DNA of 64,000 nucleotides from Delphinapterus leucas (taxonomy: Eukaryota; Chordata; Mammalia; Artiodactyla; Monodontidae), in the NCBI RefSeq assembly GCF_002288925.2, contig NW_022098036.1, positions 36,097,823 to 36,161,822 of the forward strand, written 5' to 3'. The position numbers and the translations under genes are program-made. The stretch's first letter is position 1; the number at the start of each line of letters is the position of its first letter. Shown piece after piece: positions 37,329 through 51,119 of the stretch. The notes under the pieces were generated by a model. It searched no databases and had not been told where the DNA came from. It saw nothing but the letters and a program-made list of their open reading frames with translations.

Positions 37329-37540
37329 TTTTTTTTTTTAATTAATTAATTAATTTATTTATTTTGCGGTACGCGGGCCTCTCACTGTTGTGGCCTCTCC
37401 CGTTGCGGAGCACAGGCTCCGGACGCGCAGGCTCAGTGGCCATGGCTCACGGCATGTGGGATCTTCCCAGACCGGGGCACGAACCCGTGTCCCCTGCATC
37501 GGCAGGCGGATTCTCAACCACTGCGCCACCAGGGAAGCCC
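37329..37540 (-). mobile_element. CHR-2-type SINE, antisense, with 17-bp internal deletion
   Basis: T run and (ATTA)n-rich tail, then 'gcggtacgcgggcctctcac', body and 'ccaccagggaagccc'. At 37,450/37,451 it lacks 17 bases ('gggcccagccgctccgc') present in the other copies. A 15-bp target-site duplication, 'ctctttctttttttt', is at 37,314-37,328 and 37,541-37,555. Confidence 0.94.
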
Positions 37541-37555
37541 CTCTTTCTTTTTTTT

Positions 37556-40500
37556 AAACTAACTCCAGTCTTCTGTGCCTTTCCTCTGCTATGCCGCCCT
37601 ATCTTTTAAGTAGACTTTCCATGTCTCTATGGCTTATAGATCAAAATTTTCCCTTCAGTGTGATTCTCTCAAAGAACACAATGAGATCCAAGCATTTAAA
37701 AATTTTCAATCAGGCTTACATCCCAATTTTCATTGGCCCAACCTCGATTCTCTTGAGCCATCCACAAACCAGTCAGTCAGCACTATTCACTGAGCACCAA
37801 CTGTATTTATAACACAATTCTCCTTTCCATGGATGCTGTAACAGTGCTTATTTCTCACTGGCATGACTACTCATTGGGGACAATTGATCTTTTAATAAAT
37901 TTTTAAAGAGAAATCATGGCAAGTTCGGCCTTCCTGGAAAGAGTCCTGTAAATCAGCCTAAGATAACAATGTAAGTTTGCCCTCCATAGCCCTCCATTTT
38001 GCTAGCACCAAAATAACCCAAAATACACAAGTGTGCCCCACAGATTGTCATACAAAAGTGGTTCAATAGAAATTGATTCATGAACACCCAGAGCTGTGAA
38101 GAGGTGTTTCCTCTGGGCCATGAGACTGGACAAGTCCTGTAAGTTCTGGTGAATAAAGGTGGGGAGAGAGAGGCGGGCAGAATCAGAAGTTCAGTCAGGT
38201 CTGGACACCAGCAATACTCAATCCACTTTAAACGACAGGCACAAAAGGGTTAAACCAGGGGATTTGAAAGTTGGGGGAGATCGTCTTCAGCATATAGAAG
38301 CTGTGCAAATGGGCTGCAGGGCTGGGAGAAAAAGACCTAATGATGATTCCTTCTCACTTGGTGAAGTAGGAAGAGTCTCTATTTACACAAAATAAACTCT
38401 TTGCAGTATGTGGGAACCATTCCTAAGCAAGGCAAGGTGGCAAGTTTAAATGAGAGCTGGAACAGCTCCTCCTGTTTTGTAGATGATGGGCTCACAGACA
38501 CTTGACTACTGGAGAATAAGCTGAGAAGCACTGGCCTCTTTTCCTCACTCTTAAACTTGGTAGATATTTCAGTTCTATAGGCCTGCACTAATTTGTGGTT
38601 TTATTTTAAAATTTCAATGATAGCAGTGATTTCTCATCTATCACTTTATAAAGGTGCTCCAAGGGACTCTAGGCCCGTAATGCTTTAGAATGAAGAGTTC
38701 TATAGGACAAATGTATTTGGGGGAAAGCTATCTGTCACAGTTCCCCTCCAGTAATTTCACAATGTGCCTCAGCTCATTAGCAACGTACAATACTGGTAAA
38801 GGAGCTTCCCTGAGCCTGTTTAACCCATTGTCTACCAAACTACCACCCATTTTTCAAACAACACCTATTAACAGCCATGAAACACACTTTGGGAAACAGT
38901 ATTCAAAGAGCCAAAGGAGGCGAAAAAGAAAGCATGACATTTCCTTCATTAAGCAGCTCTTAACAAAGAACCAGAGGAAAGTGTAAACAGAAGAAGCAAG
39001 CTTTCAAAGATCTCAACAGCCTCAGGATGGGCTCCCTACCTGCCAGTGCTTCTCTCTGACACTGTGATGGCACTCATTTCTCATGCAACAACCCCCCCCC
39101 ACGGCTTCCTCCTGTCCACGTTAGAATGTAACCAGGCTTTGCTCAGTTTTGCCTCAAAATGTTTGTTCCCGATGTTCTCTCATCTCAAATGTTTACCCAT
39201 CCCCCAAAGCCTCTGCAGTGAACTGAGTTTCATTTTCTCTTATAAAGACTTTCTCCAACTTTCACAGTTCTCTGAACTGCACTGTTCTGACTGTTGGCAA
39301 TGCTCATTGTAACACTTAATTGCATAAATTGCATATCCATTCCCCTACTTGCTACCACTTATTTCTCAGCTATCTGTGATTCCCAGTGTATTTGACTCTT
39401 TCTTTATTCATCTGCAAAATCATCAGGTTGAACAAGTTAAAAAATGATGATCCCATACCTTGTCTCCCCAGCAACGTTATATGTAACTCCTGTTGGATAA
39501 GAAACATGTTTTTTAAATTTTATAAATCTTATTGTCCAAAAGGGCTGTGCACATTAAGAAAAATTCAGTCCAAGAAAAAGCACAATTACAAGGAATCTTG
39601 AAACTATCTGTATACGTGAGGTATACATGAGAGAGAGTTCTACTTTGGAGAAAAACACTGTAATCAAAGGAAAGTATTTTTTGTATAAATAACTCTCTCT
39701 CCCTTCAGTGAAGGAACAGTGCTGCCAATAACCCCACAATGGGTACAGAAGAAAGCAATCTAAACCATCTCCAACTACTGTGTGTCTGAATGTACATACA
39801 CAATCACTAGCACAGAAAACTGGAGTTTGAGAGTCACAGAGAAGGCAGGTATTACCAATAAAATAGCAGTTACACGTTTCCATTTGGGAATGTAAATTCC
39901 AGAGGCCTCACACAACTTGTTAGAAATATGAGTTGAAGCAATTCCCAGTTACTTTCTGATATTAAATCTAATTAGCTCTGTAAGAGAAATCCTTATTCTA
40001 AATAATTTAATGTCTCCAAATTTTACTGATTTAAGAAACATAAACGCGACATTGCACATTTGCATCATCTTCTTTCTCCCTATTTCTATGTGACTTCTAC
40101 CAGGAAAGAAACAATGCTGGGAAATAACAGTTTGCTCTCCAGTAATTTCTTCTACCCCACCTTCAATACAGATCAACTTAATTTTACAACAATTAGGTTA
40201 TTCTAAGGCTTTTTCATTCAAAGAGAAAAATTCTGATAAAACTCCAAGTATTTTGCTATTTCTTAATTCATATATAATTTTTATTGTTTTTGAAAATCTG
40301 TGGTTCCCATGGCTTTATTTTTTGGTAGAACATGCTAGTGTGCAGTTTACCGAATGATTCTCAATTGATTGATTACCAGAGATAGCAATGCAGGAACCTC
40401 TCCAGAGGAGGAATTCTCTCAATATTTTGAGAGCCAATTCAAATGCAGTCTCCAAACTCAGAATAAATGGGAGAATTGGTGCTTCTCACATTTTATTTCC

Positions 40501-41194
40501 AAGCCCAGAGCCAAATCAGAACTACGTGCATATTACTAAGGAAAAAATGCTCAATTAACCCTATCCTTGGGACTGTGAAGCAAATGTACATCTAACATTT
40601 CCCTGATTAGTCACGGTTCCATCATCCAAGTAACAGAACTACCTCTATTTCCGATGAGGATTCTGGCAGTGAAAATAAATGAGACATTTCATATTAACTG
40701 ATGCCTAAAAGGGCAAAAAACTTACTTCAATGTTTTGAGCAAAGCAACACTGACTCACTTTAAAACACTATTTAAGGTACTAGAAACTGTAATTAAATCA
40801 GGTCTTGAAAGTGCTAAGCAGAAGAAAAGTGTTAATTAGTAAATTAGTAAAAATACCATTTTTAGAGTGGAAAGCTTTCTTTTACCATTTTAAACGTTTA
40901 CAAAAAACAATTTCTCGGTAAGGTGCAATTTGGAATATTTAGGGAACCTTGATTTATGCTTTCTTTAAAAAAATCATAGCATCTTTCATCCAATGAGCTC
41001 AATGCTCTGTAGAATACATTTTTCCTCCCTAAATAGAATATAAAATAGAACATAAGGCATCAGAGAGAAAATTTAAATACAGGGCGCAGGAAAGAGCATC
41101 TCTGGAGAGAGTGGGCATCAGCAAGACAGTCAGCCGACCGGGACTCATACATTTCCAAATGGTGAAGTAAGGGTATAAACAGAGCTTGCTCTAA
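37556..41194. other. Unique DNA, no gene seen
   Basis: Small frames such as 38,690-38,986 (+, 98 codons) and 39,046-39,312 (+) lack recognisable domains. The C-run at about 39,091 and surrounding CT-rich text may be a very old L2, but I could not support it. Confidence 0.5.
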
Positions 41195-41505
41195 AATCTC
41201 CTTCAGAACTTCGTTCAATTGCCATCTTCACAGTGAGGTTTTTTTCTGACCACCCCATTTAACACTGCAAACCCCATTCCCATTTCTGGGACTCCTTAGC
41301 CCAGTTTCCTGCTCATGTCATCCCTACAGCACTTATCTCCTTCTTATGTATTCTACAATTGGTCCATTCGCTTCTTGTCTGCTATCCCCACATGAATGTA
41401 AGTACCATAAGGGCCCACACTTTTGCCCCTTTTATCCACTGTTGCATCCTCAGTGCCTGGCACCTAGGAGATGCTCAGTAGTTATTACACGAATGAATAG
41501 CGTCA
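41195..41505 (+). mobile_element. L2 LINE 3' end, + strand
   Basis: Order of the L2 tail: 'tctgaccaccccatttaaca', 'ctacagcacttatctccttc', 'catgaatgtaagtaccataa', 'catcctcagtgcctggcacc' and 'tattacacgaatgaatag'. Confidence 0.8.
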
Positions 41506-44126
41506 AGCCTCTTTATACCAGACATCCAAAGCCCCGGACATCTTTCTGCTTGTGCTGTGAATCTGGAAACACTTTTGTAGAATAAAAATATCACACACCA
41601 AAAATAGTTCTTGTAAAGTTACAGACATTTGAAAAATAAATATGTCATATATATTCAGTTGAAAATACTTTTGTAAGTAATACATTGCTTTGGATTAATC
41701 AGATAAAGATGAAAGTCAAGAATTTTGCCAACAGTGTTTCTTGCTAACATTACTCAGTTATGCCTTTCAGCTCAGTATATTGTATAGGAAGGATATCTTG
41801 TTAAAACAACTGTTGAAGGCAAGTCATGTCATATCAGCCACACTCTGTACCCTATGGGAACTCAAATGTTCCAAACTCTATGTTAATATAATCTTGCTGC
41901 TCTGCTGAGCTAAGGCAAAAACCAGTTTTTCGATGCCATGTAAGGCTCCATAAAAGTACCACATTATCTATATGTCTTCCAGAAATGAAAGAAAGCTGAG
42001 GTGAAGATTATGCTGAATCAATTTAGGAAGGTAAATATTGTAAACAAATACCATAAAATAACCTAGAAAAGGATTCCAACCTCCATTTATCAACTAACAA
42101 GACGTCTATACTCTTCTTGATGTAATTGGTAACATGCTATCTACAGAAAACCAAAATTCTCCCACTCAAGGGCTCTCAGTGGCTTTTCAGCACAAGGCTC
42201 TCCACTTTCTAAGGCAGGATTCTCATGCAGTACTCTGTGCAGCTCTACAATTCTCCTGTACTTTTTTCTTGGGATGTGAAATCTTATTTTTAGTTATCAA
42301 CCTCTATTCATTGAAATTGTCTGATGACAAAAGACAAAGACCCAACTTGTTTTTAGGTTTCCGGGGAGTGCTGAGGGAGAGGTAGCAAATAGAAAGACAA
42401 GACCAGGGTTTTTTTCTCTTAATGCTATTTCGAGTCTAGTGAGAAACAATTATAGACAACATAAAAATGCATATTACCAAAAACTGCACACTTGCTTCAT
42501 TGGCTGAGGATTTTAAAGGCCAACTCTGATTATTATACACAAACAGACCCATAGAGATGTGAAAGATTTGAAGTCTAAGGTTAATTTTTTAAATAACTCA
42601 ATGTGATTCCACCAATTAATAAAATACAAAGCAAAATGTTAGAAGTTAGGCACAGTACAGATTCTTATGGACTCTGTAAAGATAGTTCATAAAAGTTACT
42701 AAATTATAAAGTTATTTATTAACATTCAATAAATCATTGCCTCCCTAAACAATATTTTAGAGAAGTTAACTTAAGGTTGTAAGTTCTCCCCTTTTGCCAG
42801 CTTGGAGGCCAATATTTAGTATAAAGGATGCAGTTTTCCAACTGTTTCTGTGACTACTAGAGGCTGTGATGAAATGTGTTCCAGCAGCCTGCAGAGAGTG
42901 GCAGGTGGACCAGAGGCCATGGAAGCTCAACTAACGGAAGCAAGCATTAGTTGTACTACAGTGATATCAGCTTTGTGAGCTAAGGTAGGAAGAGAGAAAA
43001 AATAGCAAGTGCAGGACATACCTTGGAAAGGAAGGTCACGAAGAATTTTAAGTATACAATAATATCTATGAAGTTAAAAAGAAGTTGATCTCCAAACAGA
43101 AGAATAAAAATATTTTTAAATGATGCAAGCTTAGTTGCTTAACATATTGCTAACAAGAGAGTCAGATTCCCTTTCAGGATACTCAAACTCATGTTCTTTA
43201 AACTTGATGAAAATATAGAAGGGCATTATGAAGATCCTGTTAAACCAGATAGCTTTTAGAAATCAAACATCATTTTTAGCAGTAAGTGCACTAAACCTTG
43301 AAAGTCAGAATTTCTACGAAAACCAGTGTACAAAAACTATCAGAATTCCTGCAAAAGTGGGGTTAGTGCTAGGATTTGTGCACTCCAATAATTAACATAC
43401 CCTTATTATTTAAAAAGGTGAAAACCTTCACTTACACAATGGATAAGGGGGGCCTGTATATTGAGTCAAAAAATAAAATACAACACTTCAATTACAAAGT
43501 CTAAGGAAATTATAATTAAAATGGGATTTTTCCTTCTCTACTGTTTATCTAGATGGAGATAGGAATCAACTTAATAAGAGTGTGAATCTTCAAGTTCATA
43601 GTCAACAGATCAGAAAAATGTTATGGAAAACCTCCCTTCAATACGGGGGTTGTCAAAAAATGAATACTAATCACACAAGCTGGTTCTGTCATTAGCAAAC
43701 ACATCTACATCATTGCTCTCATGCAGTGATCTGTCTTTAAATAATGATGCGTCATTCCTGCACCATCACCTGTAACGTGCATGTGTTATGTTTGATTGGC
43801 ACCTTGATTCACAGGCAACATTTACTAACAAACAGAGTTGAAGGTCATTATTTGCTGATCACTAGTTTATGTTATCCATCCCTGTCCTATAATGGTAACA
43901 TGTATTTGTTTCTTACATAATGAGATATGGGTTAAGTGGTAGCCATTTCTTTTATAAGTAATTCATCTATGGAACCATTTTTGGCTGCCTATGTATGCCC
44001 TAAAAATGTTCGTTAGCTGATGAGTTCTTCTTGGTGCTCTATTGATATTTAATTTTTCAAGTATTTCCTGATCAAATCCTGTTGAAGAATGTAGGTAATC
44101 ACGTAAACCGCAGCCAGCATACTGAA
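41506..44126. other. Unique AT-rich DNA, no gene seen
   Basis: No named repeat and no convincing exon recognised. Confidence 0.5.
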
Positions 44127-44143
44127 CCTAGGACAGTGATTCT

Positions 44144-44332
44144 TTTTACCCGGGCCTCTCACTGTTGTGGCCTCTCCCGTTGCAGAGCACAGCTCCGGAC
44201 GCGCAGGCTCAGCGGCCATGGCTCACGGGCCTAGCTGCTCCGCGGCATGTGGGATCTTCCCGGACTGGGTCACGAACCCGTGTTCCCGGCATCGGCAGGC
44301 GGACTCTCAACCACTGCGCCACCAGGGAAGCC
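44144..44332 (-). mobile_element. CHR-2-type SINE, antisense, nearly tailless
   Basis: Body from 'cgggcctctcactgttgtgg' to 'ccaccagggaagccc'. It has only about five T before the body and lacks the usual 'gcggtacg' junction. A 16-bp target-site duplication, 'ctaggacagtgattct', is at 44,128-44,143 and 44,333-44,348. Confidence 0.93.
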
Positions 44333-44744
44333 CTAGGACAGTGATTCTCAAACTTTCTGGTCTGTGAACTGCTTTCATGAGTCAGGAAATCACGTGGTCC
44401 ATCCACCCAAACCCATGTTCACAAAGTAGCCCTTAAATAAATCTTGAAATAGTCACTTCTTGCCCAAGTAGAAAATTTACATAGTCTTCTCACTTCTTCA
44501 TTGTCATAACAGCCCGTCAGGTGGCCTCTTTCTCATCCACTCCACGCAAACACGGAGGCTAGAAAAATCCCACATACTCCACTATTCCTCAGCCCAAACC
44601 CTTCAGTTTATTGAAACCACATAAAATGCCAAACCCAAATTCCTCTCTTTTCCTTCAATGTCCTATAAAGGTCCCCTTCTCATTTCTAGTAAATTCTGAA
44701 CAGAAACTCTTATTTCCATCCTCTGTCATATACAAACATGACTT

Positions 44745-45135
44745 GTTCATTCTCATCCAACAAGGACCAGCTTAAGTTTCAGCCTCTCCAAAAAGAGTTT
44801 CCCAATTCCCCACAGCCATAAATGCTCTTGTTCTCCTGGACCTGCAGAGAACTGAGAGACTGATACCATTCTTAAGGCACTTAACAGTCTCTGCCTTGTA
44901 AGAAAATCATGTGTCAGACTCCATCCCCTCGTACTGATTTAATTTCCTTCATACTATAGGGCACTACCTTTGGAAGATTACATATGTGATTTTGCATATT
45001 GGCTGCCCTCCTAGATCAAGTATAAACTCCATGCCATAGGAGCTGTGGACATCCTGTTTATCACTGAATACCTAGGGCCTAGGACAATGCCTGGTACTTA
45101 GTAGGTATTCAGTAAAGAATTACTGAATAAATTAT
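44745..45135 (+). mobile_element. L2 LINE 3' end, + strand
   Basis: Contains 'aaggcacttaacagtctctg', 'agtataaactccatgccata', 'gacaatgcctggtacttagt' and the end 'aggtattcagtaaagaatta', followed by 'ctgaataaatt'. This is the L2 tail order. Confidence 0.75.
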
Positions 45136-48100
45136 TCTATTTCTGTGTTCCACTGATGGCCTGAAACTTCCTTGAGACTGAGGAATGTCCACAGTTTCTC
45201 ACAAAGAGATGATAAATATTTCCTTGACAAATGAACGTTTGTTCCTGAATGGAGCCAAATAACTTTCAAAACTACGGTATCTTCCCCCAACATATTCCAT
45301 TTCCCCCCAAACATTACCAGATTGCCTAGTAAGGGTAAAATGGAATATTAAAAGCCAGCAGTGATGTCACCATCATTTAAAAAATCCTTGTCTAGTGCAT
45401 TCTATTTCCTATTGAGGGTATAAACATAAAATTCTTTTTAAGTTGTGGAAATTATTAGGAAAATTTTAAATTAAAATACTGATACATGTTTTATTATATA
45501 TATTTTTATAATTTTCCTTGTAACTAAAATACATATTATAATGTGGATCACAAATAAGTCTACATGAAAGAATACTGTGTCCCAAGTTTCCTGTTCTATA
45601 AAGGCAGAGACTGGATGTTGAATTCACTACCTGTAATTTCAAGAAAGCCAAAGGCCTAGAAGTACTGGCTCTGCTAGATACCATGCCATGTGGGCACGTT
45701 TCCACACAGTCCTGCCAATTCCAGCCTGACCCAGGGCATCCCCCTTGTTCCAGTTCTAAACAAAGATTTATGACAAATTATGTTCTAGCTTTGTGGATGG
45801 GACCACCCAACACATGTTCTCTCGGAACCACATCCTAATTTAGATCCTGAGACCCCTGAGGGAAAAGACAAGTACAGTAGCCCATACTGTTCTTTCAAGT
45901 ATTCAGTGTTTTTCTATTGTAAAGAAATTTCACGTTTGTTATATTAGGTTTGCAGTTTATTGTGTATTTTGCATGCATATTATAGGTTTACCTAAATTTC
46001 ACAATGTAATACAGTGATTTCTAATACATTACTTTGTAATACTCATCTAATCGAGACTATTTTCTAAATGAATTTTTAAATCCTTTCCTGGTTTGGTTTT
46101 TTTTTTCGGGGGGGGATGGCACAGTGGGGATGTTTTCATCGATTAGTCCAGAACATTACAGTTAAAAAGCAAGAATATTAATATATTTTCCACTGTTCAT
46201 TTAAAAGCAAAATTGAAACACTTTTAAAAAGATACCAATAAAGAATCTCTTCCTCAGAAATGTGACAGTAACATGTAGCTTATAGTTCTAGTTAGCATAA
46301 CCACTTTATAGTGTACTTCTTATTCAAATAATTTTCAGAATAAATTTGTTTTTAATTTTTTGGCTGTTATGTTGGTTGCATGAGATTAACACTTAAGTGA
46401 CACATAAAATTAAGACTCCATCCAACATTCTTTAAATAATTTTGTCACTTTTGTGGTTCATAAATGTTTAACAGCAAGTAACAATGGCATTAATCCATGT
46501 AATTAAGGGAATTTAAAATGTAATTATACATTTAAAACATCATAAAATGCCTACCTTAAACTATTGCTCTAGAATGATAAGGAGATAGATTTTCATTGGT
46601 TGTTTTAATAATTTTAATTATTACACTTAGTTTCTGAACATTTCTGTATTTCAACATGATGGAAAGACTCAACTAAAAGATTCACTCCAAAATGTGAACT
46701 TTATGAAAACTTTCTGGAACTGCCTATTTGGCCACTGAATTGGGTCTCTCCTCAAGATGCATGAATAATCTAGTCATGGTTTTTCTTTATCTTTTTATTA
46801 TGACCATGTAAGTGGTGACCTAGAAAAGTTTCTTGAGAGCAGAGAACTGTCCTTTTCTGTTCAATCCCACCTATGTCTTTTTACCAAGTTCTGTGCATCT
46901 TCTTTGATGGAAGCTCAATAATGATAATGGTGTTGTTCCAAAGATGATAAACTATTAATTTACCATGATGCTCAATGGTTGTCTCAGAATCACTCAGTAA
47001 ACAGCAGAGAGATTATGTAACAACCTTCTGGGTAAATGTCTCATGAGGGCCATTTGTGCCCGTTAGGTGGTATGGACTAAAATCTAGGAAAGAGGACAGA
47101 TGCTGAAATTACTTATTTTCAGCACACACTAGACCAAAAATTCACTTTCAGTCTGCCATAACTGTCTAAATTCCATATTAGAAAAAAGACTTCTGAATCA
47201 GGATAAAAAATTAAGAGCACCCATACTGTTTTATACTTCAAAAAGTTACTATAAATATGCTTTAATATGTTTATATCAACATAGCACAGTCTCTCTTGAG
47301 CATTCTTTGTGCTTTATCATCTTAAATATCTTGCATCCCTATTGGTCTAAACAGTCACCATTCTGCTCATTGGATAGTTGTAATTCGTCCACCACTGCAT
47401 GAATGCAGGACCAGGTACAGAACAAAGAATGCAACCTCAGCTTTCCAACCAGTAGGTTGATGCTCTGACCCCTACGCCTTGTGCTATGATCATGAGTGAT
47501 GGAGCTGTTCCGATGCAAGCTACTTTCAAATAATGATCCACAAAGTTAATCAAAAGGGCTTCCCTGTTCAATATTTACCTGTTATTCATTGACAGTCACT
47601 GTCTGCATTGCCATCTATGATGTATAGAGTGGGATCAGGAATACTGAGCTCAAACAGAACCTCAGTGCCTCGCTGAAGTACCAGGCACAATAAAAGCTGA
47701 ATAAAGCTGCTCTTCAAACCACCCCTGACACTAAATATGTCTGCATGAATTCCATAGCAGCAAAGCATTGCTCTTTCATGGATTTGGAGCCCAAATTAGC
47801 TGCTGATAATAAGAGAAATGAAAAGATGAACAACCACATGAGGGGGAGAAAAAGAGATATTAGGTATCAAAACATATACATGGAGGGGAAAATAGTAATT
47901 TCCTGTACTTGGACAAAAAAATATTATTCCCTTCTTGATGTGATCTCCTTGCTTTTATGTACTAGGAAAGTCATATCTATCCTGAAAATTATTTTTCTCA
48001 TTTTAATACACATTCAACATTTTAAGCTAAAAAATAATAAGAAAATACTGATCTTTTTATGTGTTAGGTATTTAAAAGCTGTCTGTCAGTCAATCAAATG

Positions 48101-48361
48101 TACCCAGAAGGGGATGTTGACCAGACTCCATGTCCACCCCTGAAAAGAGACAGGTAATCAGACTGATCATAATACAATTCTCCCATTTTATTTTTTAACC
48201 ATCAGCTAGAGAGCAAGGCTTAATACGAGACCTTATTATTCACATTATCCATGCAGCATGGCAGGTTTGAATACAGGTATTTAAAGGAGGAAAGTAATTC
48301 CAAATGTTAATCCTCTTTTAACTAATTTTTCCTGAACATTTACTTAGGAATGGTAAACAGT
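45136..48361. other. Unique AT-rich DNA, possible weak L2 tail
   Basis: Near 46,835-46,935 a 'gagagcagagaactgtcctt' to 'gatggaagctcaataatgat' order resembles a decayed L2 or MIR tail. The 132-codon + frame at 47,745-48,143 has no domain. No gene seen. Confidence 0.45.
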
Positions 48362-48595
48362 TTTTGAGCATTTAGTATGTACCAGGCATTGTTCTAAGTT
48401 ACATGTATTAGTACACTTATTCTCCATGATAAACCCTATGAGAGAGATTATTATCATTACTCAGAAGAGAAAAATGGGGGACAGAGAGCTTATGTAACTT
48501 ATTCAAGATCACTCAGCAAAAAACAGTGGAACCAGGGTTTGCACACATCAGTCTCCATCAGAGCCTGTACACTTACCCTCTACACTGAAGTTGCC
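48362..48595 (-). mobile_element. MIR SINE, antisense
   Basis: Reads 'tttagtatgtaccaggcatt', 'gttctaagttacatgtatta', 'ccctatgagagagattatta', 'gacagagagcttatgtaact' and 'ggaaccagggtttgcacaca', which is the MIR order in reverse. Confidence 0.85.
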
Positions 48596-48969
48596 TCTAA
48601 TTGCCTTTAGCACTACTGAAGAGGTAAGACAATCACCGGCCTTTAATAAGCACCTTAAGAAGATTTGTGGAGTAAATGAATGAATTAACATCTCTAAGGA
48701 ACCTGCAATTTTATTGAGAAGATATTATCCACACACACACCCACACACTTTTATCCTTTAACTTTTATAAGTTTATGTCATGCCTCGCCACTCTGTGTAT
48801 GAGTTCTTAAAGGTATATATTTACATATATATGATTGAGTGCCCCCAAACATGTGATACAGAGTACATGACACATGAGGATTTAATCTTGGGCTCAATAT
48901 TGACTTTCCTCTATTCTCTATCCCCCCTCAATCCACTCTATCAGGAAATCCTGTTGGCTCTTCCTTCAG

Positions 48970-49705
48970 AGTAGGTCAGAATCCTAAGTCTTCTCATCAC
49001 CTCCACTTCTACACCATTGGTATGAGCCACCTTGCTTATGGTCATAGTCTCCAATCTGGTCTCCCTTCTTCCACCCTCATCCCCCTGAAGCATATGCTCA
49101 GCCAGCCGCCAGACTGATCCTAAAAATTACATTATGTCCCATTACTCCTCAATTCAAAAATCTTCCCAAGGCCCCATTTTAAGTAGAGTAAAAGCCAAAA
49201 GCCTTACGTGGCCTGCCAGGGTCCTATGTGTGACCTCCCTATCACCTCGATGAACTGTCCCCTGCTACTGCCCTCCCTGCTCATACAGACTCCACCACAC
49301 TGTCCTCCTTGTGGTCTTTGAATACATCAAGAACCCTTGAGCCGCAAAGCCTTCACTCTTCCTAGAGTATCTTCCCCTGCCTATCCCCTGCCTATCCATA
49401 TGCTTAATTCCTTCACATCCTTGGAGGAAAATGTCATACTTTTAAATGGAGCCTCACATATTTGAAACCATACCAAAAACTTCACCTCAACACCCCTAAT
49501 TTCTTCTTAACCTGTATTTTTGTTCCATAGCACTGACCACCAAACAGACTATGTGATCTACTTGGTTTTCAACATTTGTTGTTTACTGCCTGTCTCTAAT
49601 GCCCTCGAACTTGGAGGGCGAAGATTTTGGTCTTTGTTCATCGACATATCCCAAACAATAGTTCCTAGTTATAGAACGTACTCAATTAATGTGTTGAATT
49701 AAGAG
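48970..49705 (+). mobile_element. Long L2 LINE fragment, + strand (ORF end and 3' UTR)
   Basis: About 735 bp in L2 order: 'gtctccaatctggtctccct', 'cagactgatcctaaaaatta', 'tacgtggcctgccagggtcc', 'ccttcacatccttggaggaa', 'cactgaccaccaaacagact' and the tail 'acgtactcaattaatgtgtt'. Frames are destroyed. Confidence 0.85.
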
Positions 49706-50045
49706 AGGAAAGAAACCACTGTGGATAAAGCCAAGGCACAGAGATAGTGAATGTCTTGTACCTAACACAAGTAGATACGTTTCACAGATAGGAACAGAGA
49801 GTCTGGGTTGAGAAAGACCTTGGGGAAGAAGGGGAGGCAAACTAGAGCAAGACTGGTGGGTTTTAAACACTAAGCTATAGACACCATGTGGTGAGAATGA
49901 ACAGTCAGTGATTTTGAGCAAGGAAATTTGCTAGAAACATTACTTTAATCTGATAACTATTTAAGGTAGCCCAGAAAGGAAATTTGTACTGTCTTGCAAG
50001 GTACTTTGTGTACAGTAAACTCAAGTACTTAATAAAACTGAATGA

Positions 50046-50342
50046 AGGCTTCCCTGGTGGTGCAGTGGTTAAGAATCTGCCTGCCAATGCAAGGAACACG
50101 GGTTCGAGCCCCACACCAGGAAGACCCCACATGCCGCGGAGCAACTAAGCCCCTGCACCACAACTACTGAGCCTGCGCTCTAGAGCCTGCGAGCCACAAC
50201 TACTGAAGCCTGTGCGCCTAGAGCCCATGCTCCACAACAAAAGAAGCCACCGCAATGAGAAGCCCGCTCACCGCAACTAGAGGAAGCCCGCGTGCGGCAA
50301 CGAAGACCCAACGCAGCCAAAAATAAATAAATTAATTAAAAA
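50046..50342 (+). mobile_element. Long CHR-type SINE, + strand
   Basis: tRNA head 'ggcttccctggtggtgcagt' with B box 'gggttcgagcc', then repeated 'cacaactactgagcc' modules, 'cgaagacccaacgcagccaa' and an AATA/A-rich tail. A 12-bp target-site duplication, 'aaaactgaatga', is at 50,034-50,045 and 50,343-50,354. Confidence 0.95.
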
Positions 50343-50354
50343 AAAACTGAATGA

Positions 50355-51109
50355 GATGAGAGATAAGACGAGTAAGGGGGAGACCTTACTCCCCCTCCCG
50401 CTCGAGGGCTTTTTGTTTGTTCATTTGTTTGGTTTAAGGTTTTTTCCATTGGTTTTTCCAATAGAGATAAAATACAGTTCACTGGGTTGCTTTGAGAATC
50501 AATTGTGAAACACCAAGAAGTGCTTGCAAATTTGTTGGTCTTTAGATGCAGAGGTTGATATAAAGTGGATCACAAGCAGAGACATCAAGCAGTTTAGAAA
50601 TATAAAACTTGAATTTGGAAAGAGGTAGGGCTTGATATAAAAGTTTTGGATTCATCCATTTCTGTGTGATAACTGCAGCGTAACAGCAGATGAAGTTTCC
50701 AAAGGGGAGACCTAATTTGCCTCCACACTCAAGGGTACACAGCTGGGAACACAAAGGACACCGAATGTTTAAGTGACTAATGTTCAAATATAAGAAACTT
50801 CCCTCCTCTACAGGTAAGGCTTTAAGCTCCTCAGAGTCTTATTCTTTTGCAGCAATAGATTTCATTAGACTATCCTTCAGTAGAGGATGAATGTTCTTCT
50901 GAGGAAAACTATCATCCTGCTCCAAAGGGCCACATCATTCTGTTTAAAGGGGATAAACTGCTGGGCCAGACTGACTCAGATTATTCTGCTATAAATAGTC
51001 ACCAGATTAAACTTTATCAGCTCTGTAAACCGAGCAACTGGCCTACCGTCTCTGAGCCTTCATTTTCTTCACTGCAAAATTAGTATACTACTTACTTACT
51101 TCAAAAATG
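50355..51109. other. Unique DNA between SINEs
   Basis: No repeat or gene recognised. Confidence 0.5.
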
Positions 51110-51119
51110 GTTATTTGGG

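Noticed and set aside
47437..47485. tRNA-like antisense text near 'ccagtaggttgatgctctga'
   Set aside because: Cannot fold into a cloverleaf with A and B boxes; more like a decayed MIR end.
47586..47768. Minus frame (ends ELSIPDPTLYIIDGNADSDCQ-like) beside a 'gtaaat' donor
   Set aside because: No good acceptor upstream, and a stop lies just before the donor in the same frame.
47745..48143. 132-codon + frame
   Set aside because: AT-rich, low-complexity Ile/Leu/Lys-rich translation without domain; looks like chance.
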